Shown: positions 23,184 through 35,472 of the stretch, piece after piece
Layout of the letters: the number at the start of each line of letters is the position of its first letter
How positions within the stretch are numbered: the first letter of the stretch is position 1
Origin: Tetradesmus obliquus
Taxonomy: Eukaryota; Chlorophyta; Chlorophyceae; Sphaeropleales; Scenedesmaceae
Assembly: GCA_030272155.1 (NCBI GenBank)
Contig: CP126201.1
Coordinates: forward strand, 4,450,501 to 4,514,500
Direction of reading: 5' to 3'
DNA: 64,000 nt
Translations under genes and position numbers: made by a program
Notes under the pieces: model-generated
The model's input: the letters and a program-made list of their open reading frames with translations, nothing else
Database searches by the model: none
Told to the model about the DNA's origin: nothing

Positions 23184-26100
23184 GCCAGCAGTGTCTGTCT
23201 TTCGGCAGGACTATGGCCTGCTGAAACGGTCATCTCCTTCAGCTGCTCGTGCATGGAAGCAGCAGAAGTATGTGAAGAGCATACTATTGGAAATACAGCT
23301 CGCAACCTTGTGTTGGACGCCGTGGCAGACGCTTGCAGCAAGTATGCAGCAGAACAAACAAGCTTACGTCTTAAGACTGCACACCTCTCATCCAGGGGCC
23401 CTCTGGAGGTCCCGGGGACGAGTGCAGCAGTACATAGCAGAAGCCACCATCACAGGACGCTTGTATGACCAAGTGGCATGGGTGGTGAAGAAGGCAGGGC
23501 AGCACATCTTACGAGACTCTATGTCAGCACTACTGTGCATGCCTATCCAGCTGGAGCTTGCAAAAGCCTTAGTGGCCTGCGGAGCCCGTTTTACCTTTGC
23601 TCAGCTGCTGGCAGCTGTTGCCAGCAGGGCGGCTGCAGGCATTGCATGCAGTGAGCGTGAGTCAGAGCCCAAGGTGTGGATGCAGGCCTACAGAGCTCGT
23701 AAGCTGGCTCGGCCTGCCGACATGCCTGCAGTCGCTGAGGCACTGTGCTTTGGTGATGAGTTTTCAGAAGACATGCTGGTGAGCGTAGTGAACGGAAGCA
23801 TGTACGGAGATGTCAGCGATCCGTTGCCTACAACTTTGGAGTAGTTCTTGCTTTGCAGCGGGTGACAGTGGTATGCAGCATGGCAAGCTAGCGCATAGGG
23901 GTCCAGTGGCCATGCAGTTGTGTAAGCAGCTGACCAGCTTGTTTTGTTCGCACAGCAGCCAACCTGTAGTATTTATCCAATGCGCTAGCTTTGTTGTAAG
24001 CAGAGGACGCTGTTGCGCGCACATGCAGCACACACTGTTTGGATGTTGCTTGTGGCTGCTTTGGTCTCATCGCAGAAGCGCTTGCAGGACAGCAGCCCTC
24101 CATGTGTTTTACCTTGCTGCTAATGCCATCTACTGCTATGCTTATGTGGTGCTCTTTTCATACGGATGGGGCACATGTGCAGGGACCTGGAGGTTGGTGT
24201 GTGTCAGAAGGCCCAACTGCTACGCCACCCCATGACGTGTTGCTACAGCAGCTGCAGGATGTGCTGGTGCTGGCCTTGGCAGTGCAGCAAGAGGACCTTG
24301 AGAAAGAGCAGTTGGACCAGCTGGAGCAGCTGCTGGAGTTTCCAGCTGCACAGCAGCTCAGCTCAGAAGCATTGCAGCACATCGTGACCGTTGGTATACA
24401 GGTGTGTGTGCTTATGCTATCGTTGCAGCTTCGGCCATAACGTGGTTGCCTGGTGATGGTATCAACCTGCAGTTCACCAAAGCCAACCAGTCCAAAGCAA
24501 GGGCATGCAGCACCTTATCTGAACTGCCAGACTGGTTGTCTGTCAAGGTCTTGCACTAAGGCGCCAAACATCAACGTTTTCCTGCATGCAACACTGTCTT
24601 TCATGAGTGCAGGTGCAGTCTGCGCATCTTGACAGCAGCATGACGCTGCTGCTGGAGCTGCCATCAGCACAGCAGCTGAGCCCTTCCTGCGTGGCAGAGC
24701 TGCTGAAGGATTGTGCTCAGCAGCGCAGCAGCAGCGCACAGCATCTGCTGGCGCTTCCAGCTGCACGAGAGCTGGAGACAGAGTTTGTGGTGCAGATGCT
24801 TGAAGATGCTGTACCAGGCGAACAATGGGAGCTTGTTCCTCAGCTGCTTCGACTGCCGGCAGCGCAGCAGATGAGCAGCGCTGTGTTGCAGATGCTGCTC
24901 AAGTCAGCTTTTAGGGTAGCAATTGTAAATTCAATCGACCGCCGCGTCTCCAAAGTCACGGCTGCGCTTGACTGCATGGAGGCGATCAGGACGTTGCCAG
25001 CAGCTCGCCAAGTGCCCAGCAGCAGTGTGGCAGAGCTGTTGCAGGCAGCTGTAGAACGCCGCCGAAGAGATGTTGCGCTGCAGCTGTTGCAGCTGCCCAC
25101 AGCACAGCAAGTCAGCAGCAGCACCGCGGTGCAGCTGCTGCAAGCAGCGATAAAACCCAAGACCATGACTTGATACTCAGGTTGGGAGAGTTGCCAGCAG
25201 CACAGCAGCTGAGCATTGATGCACTGGCTGCCTTGCTTCAGGCAGCTGTCATGGATGATGCCTGCTGCTGCTTGGAGGACGTGCTTGCAATGCCAGCAGC
25301 TCAGCAGCTCAATGCCGTCATGCTGGGGCAGCTGCTGCAGAGGGCAAGGCACCTTGATAGCCGTGCTTGGCCAGAGGCCATGAGACGGCTGGCACAGCTG
25401 CCGGCGGCACAGCAGCTAAATGGTGACACAGCAGCACATCTGATGGAATCAGGGTTGGAATACAGCAGGCAAACCAAAAAGGACTTGCTTTTGGAATTGT
25501 TTATCAGACTGCCAGGAGCACAGCACATCAGCAGTGACGGCATAACGCGAGTCCTGCAGGAGGCAGCAGCAAACAACCAGCAGTCGTCTTTTCAGCTGTT
25601 GGTGAACCTTCCAGCAGCGCAGCAGCTCAGCTGGGCGTGCATGGAACAGCTGCTGCAGCTTGCGCCTCAGAACAACCTTGAGTGGTGCTCCCGTGTGCTT
25701 GCTGGTCTTCCAGCAGCACAGCAGCTTGACAGCGCAGCAATAGGCCAGATGCTGCAGGCTGCTGCCAGCCGTGGCAACTGCAAGCAGCTGTTCCTGCTGT
25801 TTCAGCTGCCATCAGCACAGCAGCTCAGCAGCAGCTGCACAGTACAGCTGCTGGAGGCAGTAATGGCGGCTGAGCAGCACTGCTGCATGAGCATGCTGTG
25901 CAAATCCTCTGTGCAGTGCAACAGCTCAGTGCCTTGCCCGTGGCTTGGTTGCTACAAGCAGCCATGGGCAGCAAGTGTGCTGGCTGTGTGCGCGCCCTGT
26001 GCCAGCTTCCAGGGGCGCAGCATTTGGCCGCGGAGACGGTGCTGAGCCTGGTTCATGCAGCACTGCAGCACAGCCTGCCTGCATGCCTGGCAGGGCCATC

Positions 26101-26908
26101 AAGCAGTGCAGGCCTGCTGAGCTTGCCTGCAGCGCAGCGCTTCAGCAGCAGCACGATAGACGCGCTGGTGCATGCAGCTGTGCGAGCAGCCTGCACAGGT
26201 GCAGCGCCACTGTTGTGTGCGCTTCCTGCAAAGCCCAGCTGTGAGGTGCATGAACTGGTGCCACTTGTGGTAGCTGCAGCCGAGCTCAACGTGGATGAGG
26301 CATGCCTCTGCGCAGAGATCTGGATGGAGGTCCTGCAGGCAATCACGCCTCCGAATGTAGCTGCACAGATCTGGCTGGATATGCTGCGCAATGCATGTGC
26401 CAGCAGCAGCGCTGGCAGCACCTTGTTGGTGCTCTTGCTGACTATCAAGCTGCCAGAGGATGTGCTGCAGCAGCTGCTGCTGCCAGAGGTGTGCTGCTGC
26501 ATGCATGCAGCTGTGGGCTGCTCAGCAGCAGGTGCAGGGCAGAAGGTGGCAGCACTGGCCAGCCTCCCAGCAGCACAGCAGATGGATGTTCACACACTGA
26601 ACAGCATGTTGGCCTGTGTTGGGCAGCTGCAGACAGCAGACACAGCAGCAGGAGTCAGTGCCTTGCTGAGGCTTCCTGCAGCGCAGCACTTGCACGGTAC
26701 TTCTAGCACCATGGCGGCGGGCGGTACGGCGCCTGGGGCCTTAGCGCAGGGTTCAAACGGCGGGACGACAGCACCCGCGGTGGTGGGTGGTGCGGTGCCT
26801 GGGGGTGGGATGCAGGGTTTGGGCGACGGAAGCCTGCAGCAGATCCTACAGACGTTGAAGCAGGATGGCATGATGCTGCAGCAACGGTTGGAGCAGATGA
26901 TGCGTTGA
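23184..26908 (+). pseudogene. LPAAQQL-repeat gene, copy 3, the most complete repeat region
   Basis: Blocks: 23184-23778, 24183-24401 (73 codons, intact) and 24613-26908. About 18 repeat units can be read, most exactly 33 residues. Each begins LPAAQQL or a close variant (LPSAQQL, LPTAQQV, LPAARQV, LPGAQHI), then an amphipathic helix ending LLQAA, then a second helix. The C-terminal part (GGAVPGGGMQG, then MMLQQRLEQMMR) matches the start and end of the copy-4 tail. Breaks: a frame change at 23390-23425, an apparent 1-nt loss near 25170 (TGA at 25171-25173) and a frame change near 25905-25935. From there to the TGA at 26906-26908 it is open. Repeat length and the AAASRGN...LLL pattern suggest a diverged ankyrin-type solenoid (inference). 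If the breaks are assembly errors this would be a real gene of about 950 residues. Confidence 0.6.
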
Positions 26909-28328
26909 GGCAAGCTGCTGTTCAACACCAGGCAACAGTTCATGGTTAGCATGTTGCCTCTGACACTCATGTGGCCAGATGTTGGGAACTCTGACTGCAA
27001 CCTCAGCGGGATGCTCGGATGTGTGCAGCAGTTTCGAAACTTCCGTCACTGCTGATGTTTGGCACATGGCATCTCGCTGCTGTGCCAGTGCAGGGGTGGT
27101 TGGCACAGCAGCTGACCAATGATTGGTGCAGTTCCAGTGTATGTCTACAGTCCCAGCATGCCTTTGTGCTGGCAAGCGCGCATCTCTAGTGACCAGGCCG
27201 CTCAATGATAATATTCTGGCAAATCACTTTGTGATTTCTGAGAGCGTATGAACATGCTCATGCTGTGCAAAAGAACATGCTATGCAGGGTGTGGTGCTCC
27301 TGTGACGTTACATGGTCAGGTGAACGCTGCATGTGCACTGTTTCCGTTGCAGTGCATGTGCAGCACTGTATTCGTCGCTTACGTGCGCCGTGTGCAAGAT
27401 GGTACTGCTTCCTTCAGTGAGCTGCATCAGCACACAACACTGCTGGAGCACTCCACAGCCTAGCGTGACAATTGCTGACTGACAAGTCCTGGGCAAGTGC
27501 TGCTGTATGTAGTTGAGCACACCGTTGGCAGGAGTTGTCTCAATACCCAGCTGTAAGTTCTAGTTTTGGCTTGTGCAATGGTGCAGCTGTTGCACAGCCA
27601 ATCATCTCAGCAGCTCCGAAAGGGCACACTTGGTGTTGACCAGATTACCCCTGGTCTGACGATCTGAACATTGCGCGGTGCAGCACAAGGTTACCAAAAT
27701 ATTGAGAAAATGTACCTGAGGCAACGAAAGCGGACTGTCAAGCGTCGCAAGTGCCTGTACACGTGTGGGTGTTACAACATCCGACAGCACTTCATTGCGG
27801 TCGTTATCCATTTCACCCACGGACTAGCGCTCACATAATTTGCATCACTCCGCCAGCACTTTGAGATCCGTGCACCGAATCCTGGGACCAAGTGGACAGG
27901 CTGATATCGAGGTGAGTGTTTCGGAAAGAGGGATCACAGCAGTAAAGCATAGCCGGCAGCCAACAGACATGATCCACCTGTTTTACCTTGTGATCAACGG
28001 CTGTAGACAGCAGAACCGGTTCCTGCTGGCGAAATGGCACCGCAGCAAGGTGGCCTTCATCAAAGCAGCAACGCCACCAAAAACGCTGCTTATTGATGGT
28101 GATAGCACTTGAGATCTGCGTTGTGCAGCTGGTACAACGATTATTTTGGTCAGCAGCTTGTGGGGGCGTGTGTCACCCGTGCCAGCTGTGTCGGACTCGT
28201 GTCTCCGTGTGTGCGATCAGCCGCGCATGTGTCGTCTTTCACTACTATTTACAGCCTGTAGTGGATTTGTTGCGTTTTTGAAGCACCTGCTGCTGCTCGG
28301 AACTCGCCCTTGCAGGTGACACAGCAAG
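26909..28328. other. Region without a recognised gene
   Basis: Short open frames only, with no domain or splice pattern. It presumably includes the 3' flank of repeat copy 3 and the promoter of the secreted protein gene at 28329. Confidence 0.4.
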
Positions 28329-29524
28329 ATGGCAGCTGGCCCCCGCCCTACCCTGCTCTTTGCAGCATTTGCGCTGCTGCTGGTGATGGCATCCTGCAGT
28401 GACAGGGCCTTACTGAACAGGAGGCCCAGAAAGAAGCCACGTACACCTGACACCCCAGTGTACTCCTTTGCCTGGGCATCTATTACATCCACACCCGCTG
28501 GCACCTGCGAGGCTGCCTGCTCCAAGTAAGCACAGACCCGCAGCTGCTGCTGCAAGTGGTTGCCGTTGTTAGGTGCTGTTTGTGCTGCTGCTTGAGCTGG
28601 ATTTGGATGAGAAGTGCCCATGGGGATGGCTCTGTTGGGATGTGGGGGCGACTGTGGTGGGGAGATCATCTGCTTGCACCATTGTGCATCAGACATTTGT
28701 GCTGCTCAAGCTGGGCTCAAGGTGCAGACCTAGGTGCAGAGTGGTGCCTCGTGCTTTTGCCAATTGCCGCCATCAACAGTGCTGTAGTGTGTGTGGGGAC
28801 AACTGAGTGCTCCTCATGCCAGTCTGACAATGGCCCTGCCTCTGCCTCTGCCTCTGCACGCTGCTGCTGCAGCTACGGCTTTGCACCGATTCAGAGCACG
28901 GATGCAGCACTCTGCTCCTACGCCTCCGTCGAAGTCAATGGCACGGTGTATGGCACCTGGTCAGATGACACCTGCAAAGCTGCCAAGCCTGACGGCACAC
29001 AGATCGACAGCGTGACCGAGGATGTTGAAGCCGTCACATGTGGCTGCTGCGGAACGCTCAACCGCAGGGGTGAGAGCGCCAAGCTGCTGCGCAGGCTGCA
29101 AGCAATGCAGTGGCTGAAGCAGTAGTGTGCAATCCTTACACAACACGCTGTTCCTGCGCTGCTGCTGAGCAAGGTGAAAGAACAGCAGTTGCACCACAGT
29201 GCAAAGCTGTCCCTGCTGGATGCCTGCTGCATGGGTTTTAACACCTGCGCTGATTGCTGTTGTGTGCAAACTGCTGCAGGTTACAAGCTGTCTTGCCCTA
29301 CCAATGTTGTGGATTACGTGGCCTCAGCCGGCACTTGTCCTGCAAGCGTTGCTTGGACTGGCAGCGCCGGTGGTGATGGCACAAAGATCTGCTTGAGGGG
29401 CACCGGCGCAGGAGGCGTGGAGTTTGGAACCATCAGCGGCCCTGCCCCCGGTGACACATGCGCTATTTGGGATGCGACGCCTGCTGCTACTTGGCAGAGG
29501 GTGTGCATGAGGGTCTTCAAGTAG
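28329..29524 (+). CDS. Small secreted Cys-rich protein, unknown family
   Basis: Exons 28329-28525, 28873-29069 and 29280-29524 give 212 residues with consistent phases (AA|C, G|GT). The start has a hydrophobic core (LLFAAFALLLVMA) followed by ASCS, a likely signal peptide, then a basic cluster (RRPRKKPR) that could be a processing site. The mature part has scattered Cys pairs (CEAAC, TCGCCG, LSCP, TCAIW) and ends in RVCMRVFK. An alternative acceptor at 28780 would add 31 residues in the same phase, including CVGTTECSSC and a CCC cluster; both choices fit. I do not recognise the family; an extracellular or cell-wall role is a guess from the signal peptide. It sits between repeat copies 3 and 4 but shows no similarity to them and is intact. 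Confidence 0.55.
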
Positions 29525-31426
29525 GCTGCCACACTGGCTGCACTGGCTGCACCTCAATCATGAGCTGACCCCGACCTTATCCCAACCCAAAAAGCTGGAC
29601 AGCGTTTGACCATGAGCAATCAGTGAGCTTTGCATACATATGCCCATGTACATATTTGCATTGACACATGCCGCAAGTGGCGTTTTCTGATGGAGGTGCT
29701 TACGTTGACTACGAGCTTTTGTACATACTGAAGGCAGCTGCGTTTGGCACAATAGCTGGCAGCTGTCCGTGCGGTGTGGGTTGTCTGCTGTACATGCATC
29801 GAGCAGCATGGCCCGCGTCCCCTTGCGGAGCACTGGGTCCACCACATGCATTGACCAGGCAATTTGACTAGTTTGAACGCATGGATCCAGCATGTTGCAT
29901 TGTGTTGCTATGCCTCTGCAGTGCTGGTTGGCGCAACAGGTGTTGATTGATGGGACGAAAGCTGTTGCACTGCATAGTGGATGAGAGTGCACGCCCACCA
30001 CCCCACCATCTTTGTGATCATGACATCCTTGTAGGATTCGCAGGATTCATTTGCAAGGCACTCGTTTCTCTTTCAACGCACGCCGCTTTGCTGACTGCTG
30101 GCAAAGCAAGTTGTGGTTTATGATGCTGCATGCACATGCGTACATGCTGTGCTGCAGTTGATTTTATGCAGCGTGCAGGGCTCGTGTGACACTGCAGGAA
30201 CGCTGCAGGGATACGTGTACTCTGCATGTGCACTGCCCTGACACAACCTTCTTGTCTGGCAGCACACGCAGCATTTCATTGGCTGCGCACTCGCGGCGGA
30301 TGGTTTGGACTTTCTGCTGTGCTTCTCAACACCGGGTAGCACCAGCATGCAGGATGTGACCCTTGTTGATATACGTTGATATACGATGTACTGTACTGCT
30401 GGTGCATATGCACCATGCATAGATGGAGTACTCCATCCTCCTTTATTATTGACTAGTTTCTCCAGCAACCAGCCCCAACTGGCTGGTGGCAGCTTGCCGC
30501 TGCTTAATAGCCAGCACACCTGCTGAGCAAGTTAGCTGGATTGGTATGTTGTTGACTGTGTGCAGAGCAGGGCTGCTGCAGTTGCCTGTGCAGAGATGCA
30601 GCCCTGTTTAGGGTTGCAGGCACATGCCAGGGTGATGGTGCACATCCATCACCTTTCTGAGTTGAAACCACTGGAATCACCACGCATATTCAGTTGCAGT
30701 TGTAACACCAGGCGATGTCCACAGCGCCAGGATCCTTGCTGAGCAGTTCACAAGCTGTGGACACCATGATGCTGTCACGTGACAGCATCTGTGCACAGAG
30801 CATGGCCTGTTACCAGCACAAGCACCACATGGCTCGCAAGAAGATGCTTGTAATGAATGCAATTCGGCAACTTTCCTTATATAAGAAGTGCACGTGCAGG
30901 ACAGCCAGGCATGTGCACACGTCTTCAAAATGCAACGAGCAACGCTGCAGAATGGCACCTGTGCTGCAATCCGTTCTACATCCTGTATGTTTTTAGTTCA
31001 AGAGCATCAGCAGATTGAGCATCTGTGCACGTTAAACTGCTACTTTAAGCCACCAAAAACGAAACAACAGTAGAGGAAAATAACTGGACTTGCAATGTGC
31101 GTATTTCTGCTAGGGTTGGACCCCCAGCGCAGTACAGCGCTGTACTTCATCTTGGCATGTCATCTTGGCATGTCATCAAGGGTTTGGCGGCTGGCCAATT
31201 GTCCCCAGGCCCAGCATTGCTGAGCAAGCATGCCGAACCATGTAATAGCCATGTATAATGAATGACCCAGCGAACCAAATCAGACCCTATGCGCCAGTGT
31301 CGCAGATGTGACTGTTGGTGATCGAGCTGGACGACGTTGGCTTGAAGAGCTCAATACGCCTATGACTACTAATGAATTACTGCATAGATGATGCGCTGTC
31401 CGAGGCACAGCTCGCTGCTGCTGCAG
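29525..31426. other. Region without a recognised gene; holds a diverged direct repeat
   Basis: No coding structure seen. The segment at about 30690-30990 resembles 35890-36120 beyond repeat copy 4 (shared blocks around GTAACACCAGGC and TTGCTGAGCA, and a later block ending GTGCTGCAA). Near 31145-31185 there is GGCATGTCAT followed by AGGGTTTGG, as upstream of copies 1 and 2. Confidence 0.4.
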
Positions 31427-34400
31427 GCCAGCGGTGTCTGCATTTTGGCGGGACTGTGGCCTGCTGAAACGGTCATCTGCTTCAGCTGCTCGTGCAACGA
31501 TGCAGCAAACGTCTGTAAGGAACTCGTTGTCGGCAACACAGCACGTAGTCTGCTACAGGACGACGTGGCAGATGCTTGCAAAGAATGGGCAGTAGACGAA
31601 AAGAAGAACCTACGGGTCCATTACAGCACCTATGCAGCGGCATTCAGCACAAGCTGCAGTCTTACGGTGCCTGCAGCAGCAAGTAACATGGGTTATCAAG
31701 CAAGCAGGGCGAGATATACTGCGTGGCAAAGCCATGTCAGCCCTGTTGTGCATGCCTGTTCAGCTGGCTGGAGCTTGCAACAGTGCTGGTAGCCTGCGGA
31801 GCTCGCTTCACCTTTGCTCAGCTGCTGGCAGCTGTTGCAAGCAGGGCAGCAGCAAGCAATGCATGCAGCAAACGCGTGCCAGGGCCTCATGTGTGGATGC
31901 AGGCCTACAGGCAGCATGGCCTGTCACGGCCTAGTGACATGCCTGCAGTGGCTGAGGTGCTGTGCATGGGCACAGAACTGACAGAGGACATGCTGGTGAG
32001 CCCCGCTTGCAAAGCAAGCACATATATGCCAGGCTTGCCTTGATACAGCTATTACTTGGTTCATGCATAACCGCGGGCGACGGGGTGCACAGATGGTGAG
32101 CTAGTGCACACTATGGGTATGGTGGGTTGTTGTGCCTGCAACACCCTTCCCCATGAAATGCTTGCAGGAAAGCACCTCCCCGCAGCCCTTAGTTGAGGTT
32201 AGATGGTACTATGTCACAAGCTGGCCTTGTTGATCAACACCACTCTGCTTGTGGGCTGCCTTGCCTGCATGGCATCTGCAGGGGCCTGATGGCTGGCCTG
32301 GTGTCTCAGAGGGCCCATCTACTACGCCGCCCCAGGAGGTGCTGCCACATCAGCTGCAGGATGTGCTGATGCTGGCCTTGGCAACGCCGCAAGAGCGCGA
32401 CAGGGCCTTGCAGGAACGGCAGCTGGTTCAGCTGCTGCAGCTGCCAGCTGCGCAGCACCTCAGCACACAGGCAGTACAGAGCATGATGACGTTGGCTCTT
32501 GAGGTGTGTGTCTGTGTGCTGTGGTTGCAGCTCAAGCCGCTTGAGAGTGGCCATAAGTTGGTTGCCAGTGATGACAAGCTGAACACATACCACCATAGCA
32601 AACAGGAGAATGTAGGGCCATGCAGCACCTCACACTACAGCCACTTTTTATGCTGCTGCGATGTTACGCAGCAATGCATGCCTGCCAGTCCTTGCATTTC
32701 TGTTGTTGTTTGATGAGTGTAGGTGCAGTCTCAGCATCTTGACAGCAGCGTGGGGCTGCTGCTGCAGCTGCCAGGGGCACAGCAATTCAGCCGTTCCAGC
32801 ATGGCAGAGCTGCTGCAGAGCCTGATACAGCGCTGCAGCAGCGCCGCACGCCATCTGCTTGCGCTGCCAACAGCACGAGAGCTGGACACAGAGATTGTGG
32901 TGCGGATGCTGGAGACAGCTGCAGCAAGCGGCCAAGATAAGCTTGTAGCTGAGTTGGCTCGGCTGCTGCAGCGCAGCACTTGAGCAGCTCTGCTGTGCAG
33001 CGGCTGCTTGTGTCAGCTGTGCAAAGAGCAGTCACACCTCCGATCAACCCCCACAACTCCAGGGTTCTGGCTGCGCTGGAGTGGATCAGGGCAGTGACAG
33101 CGTTCCCAGCAGCTCGCCACTTGCCCAGCAGTCTCATAGAGGAGCTCACGCAGGCAGCTGTGACCAGCCACCAAGAAGACATTGCATTGCAGCTGCTGCA
33201 GCTGCCCACAGCACAGCAAGTCAGCAATGACGCTGTAGTACAGCTGCTGCATGCAGCAATCAAAGCCCATGCAGCCACATTTGTACACCGGCTCGGGTAT
33301 TTGCCAGCAGCACGCCAGTTGAGCAGTGAGACACTTGCTCCCTTGGTGCAGGCAGCTGCCACGCAAGTAGATTCCTACTGCTTGAATGGCTTGCTGGTAA
33401 TGCCTGCCTCTCAACAGCTCAACGCCACCGTGCTGGAGCAGCTGCTGCAGTGGGCTGTAAAATGGATAGTGATGTTTGGCCAGATGTCATCAGCCAGCTG
33501 GCAACGCTACCAGCGGCACAGCAGCTGAGTGGTGACACAGTGTTGCAGCTGCTGGAAGCAGCTGTGAAGTACAGTGAGCGGAATTACAATTACTCACTCT
33601 TGGAGGAGGTTGTCAGCCTGCCGGGCGCGCAACACATCAGCAGCAGCGGCATGGCAAAAACTGCTGCAGACAGCAGCCGCTAGAGACCACCAGGACTCGG
33701 CTTTTGGACTGCTTGTTGTTCTTCCAGCAGCAAAGCAGCTTACCGCAGCGAGCGTGGCACAGCTGCTGCACTTTGCAATTAAAGAAGAGTGCACCCACTA
33801 CTGGTATTTCTGTCTGCTTGCTGCTCTGCCAGCAGCACAGCAGCTTAGCAATGCAGCTGTGGCACAGCTGCTGCAGGCTGCTGCCAGCCGCAGTACTTGC
33901 AGGCAGTTGGAGCTGCTGCTTGAGCTGCCAGCAGCACAGCAGCTCAGCAGCAGGTATACAGCGCAAGTGATAGAAGCAGCCATGCTTGCTGGGCAGCACC
34001 GCTGCATGCACCTGATGTGCGAGTCACCTGCAGCGCAACAGCTGAATGCAGCGGCCGTGGCGTGGCTGCTGCAGGCAGCCATGCAGTTCGAGTGCGATGG
34101 CTGTGTGCGGACGCTGTGCTGGCTTCCAGGGGCGCAGCAGTTGACTGAGAATACAGTGCTTGGCCTGATACATACAGCACTGCAGCTCAGGCTGCCTGCA
34201 TGCCTGGCAGGTCTGTCAGGCAGTGCTGGCTTGCTGAGCTTACCTGCAGCGCAGCGCTTCAGCAGCATCAGGATCGACGAGCTTCTGGATGCAGCAGCGT
34301 AGGCAGGCTGCATAAGTGCAGTGGCGCCCCTGTGTGCGCTGCCTTCGCGGCCCGGCTTCGACGCTCACAAGGTGTTGGAGCAGCTGACAATAGACAGTGC

Positions 34401-35472
34401 GCTTCAAACCGCGCATGGATGCATGTATGTTGAGATCTGCTTTGCGGTTGTGGCAGCAGTCACGCCTGAGCATGTCACTGCACAGCTTGCAGGAGACCTG
34501 CTGCGCAATGCATGTGACAGCAGCAGTGCTGGCAGCACAGAGTTGGTGCACCTGCTGACCAGCAGGCTGCCAGTGGATGTGCTGCGGCAGCTGCCGCTGC
34601 AGGAGGTGTGCGGCTTCATGCGAGCAGCAGTGCAGTGCTCAGCTGAGGGTGCAGGGCGAAAGGTGGCAGCACTAGCAAGCCTCCCAGCCGCCTGGCAGAT
34701 GGATGTCCATACGCTGGAGGGCATGTTGGCTTGTATTTCACAGCTGCGCACAACAGATGCAGCAGCAGGAATTGTTGCTTTGTGCGGCCTGCCTGCAGCA
34801 CAGCACCTGCACCCTGCCAGCAAACCTCCCAGCTTTATCATGCCTGGTGGTGCAATGCCTGGGGGCGGGATGCAGAACATGGGCCCGCCTTGGCAGCAGA
34901 TGATGCCTAGTGGCGCAATGCCTGGGGGTGGGATGCCACACTTTGGCCCGCCTGGGGGCGGGATGCAGCACTTTGGCCCGCCATGGCAGCAGCAGATGTT
35001 GCCTGGTGGTGCAATGCCTTGGGGCGGGATGCCGTACATGGGCCCGCCATGGCAGCAAAAGATGCCTGGTGGTGCAGTGCCTGGAGGCGGGATGCAGCAC
35101 TTTGGCCCGCCATGGCAGCAAATGTTGCCTGGTGGTGCAGCGCCTGGGGGCAGGATGCTGCACTTCGGCCCGCCATGGCAGCAGATGATGCCAGGTTGTC
35201 CAATGCCTGGGGGCGGGATGCTGCACTTCGGCCCGCCATGGCAGCAAATGATGCCTGGTGGTGCAGCGCCTGGGGCAGGGATGCAGCACATGGGCCCCCC
35301 TTTGCAGCAGATGATGCCTGATGGTGCAATGCCTGGGGGCGGGATGCCGCACTTTGGCCCGCCTTGGCAGCAGATGATGCCGGGTGGTGCAATGCCTGGG
35401 GGCGGGATGTATGATGTGGATGACGGGATGATGTTTGTGCAGATGTTGGAGCAGATGATTGATGAGTTCTGA
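31427..35472 (+). pseudogene. LPAAQQL-repeat gene, copy 4, with a Gly/Met-rich tail
   Basis: Blocks: 31427-31995, 32282-32503 (74 codons, intact) and 32723-35472. N-terminal module, linker and repeats run in the same order as in copy 3. It ends with about eight copies of a 21-residue unit rich in Gly, Met and Pro (GGGMQHFGPPWQQM) and closes with MLEQMIDEF. Breaks: a frame change near 31616-31632; a 4-nt duplication GCTG at 31763-31770; a frame change near 32968 (TGA 32981-32983); one near 33455-33462; an extra A in the run at 33656-33660; and an in-frame TAG at 34300-34302 where the relatives have CAG. From the TAG to the TGA at 35470-35472 the frame is open. Six breaks argue for a pseudogene, although the tail array is very regular. 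Function unknown. Confidence 0.6.
34845..35415 (+). repeat. 63-bp coding minisatellite (about 8-9 units)
   Basis: Tandem units of about 63 bp, each reading GGGM..FGPPWQQMMPGGA or a variant in the frame of repeat copy 4. One unit carries an extra partial piece near 34945-34980. Because the unit length is a multiple of three, the antisense strand is also open over the same stretch; that is a shadow, not a gene. Confidence 0.85.

Noticed and set aside
16162..34302. Possible TAG reassignment (TAG read as an amino acid) to explain stops in repeat copies 1 and 4
   Set aside because: TAG ends the kinase, kinase-PP2C, SEC13, TSR3 and secreted genes normally, and most breaks are frame changes that recoding would not fix.
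15825..35472. PPR, OPR or TPR proteins as the identity of the LPAAQQL family
   Set aside because: Unit length is 33, not 34, 35 or 38, and the diagnostic residues of those repeats are absent; an ankyrin-like origin fits better.
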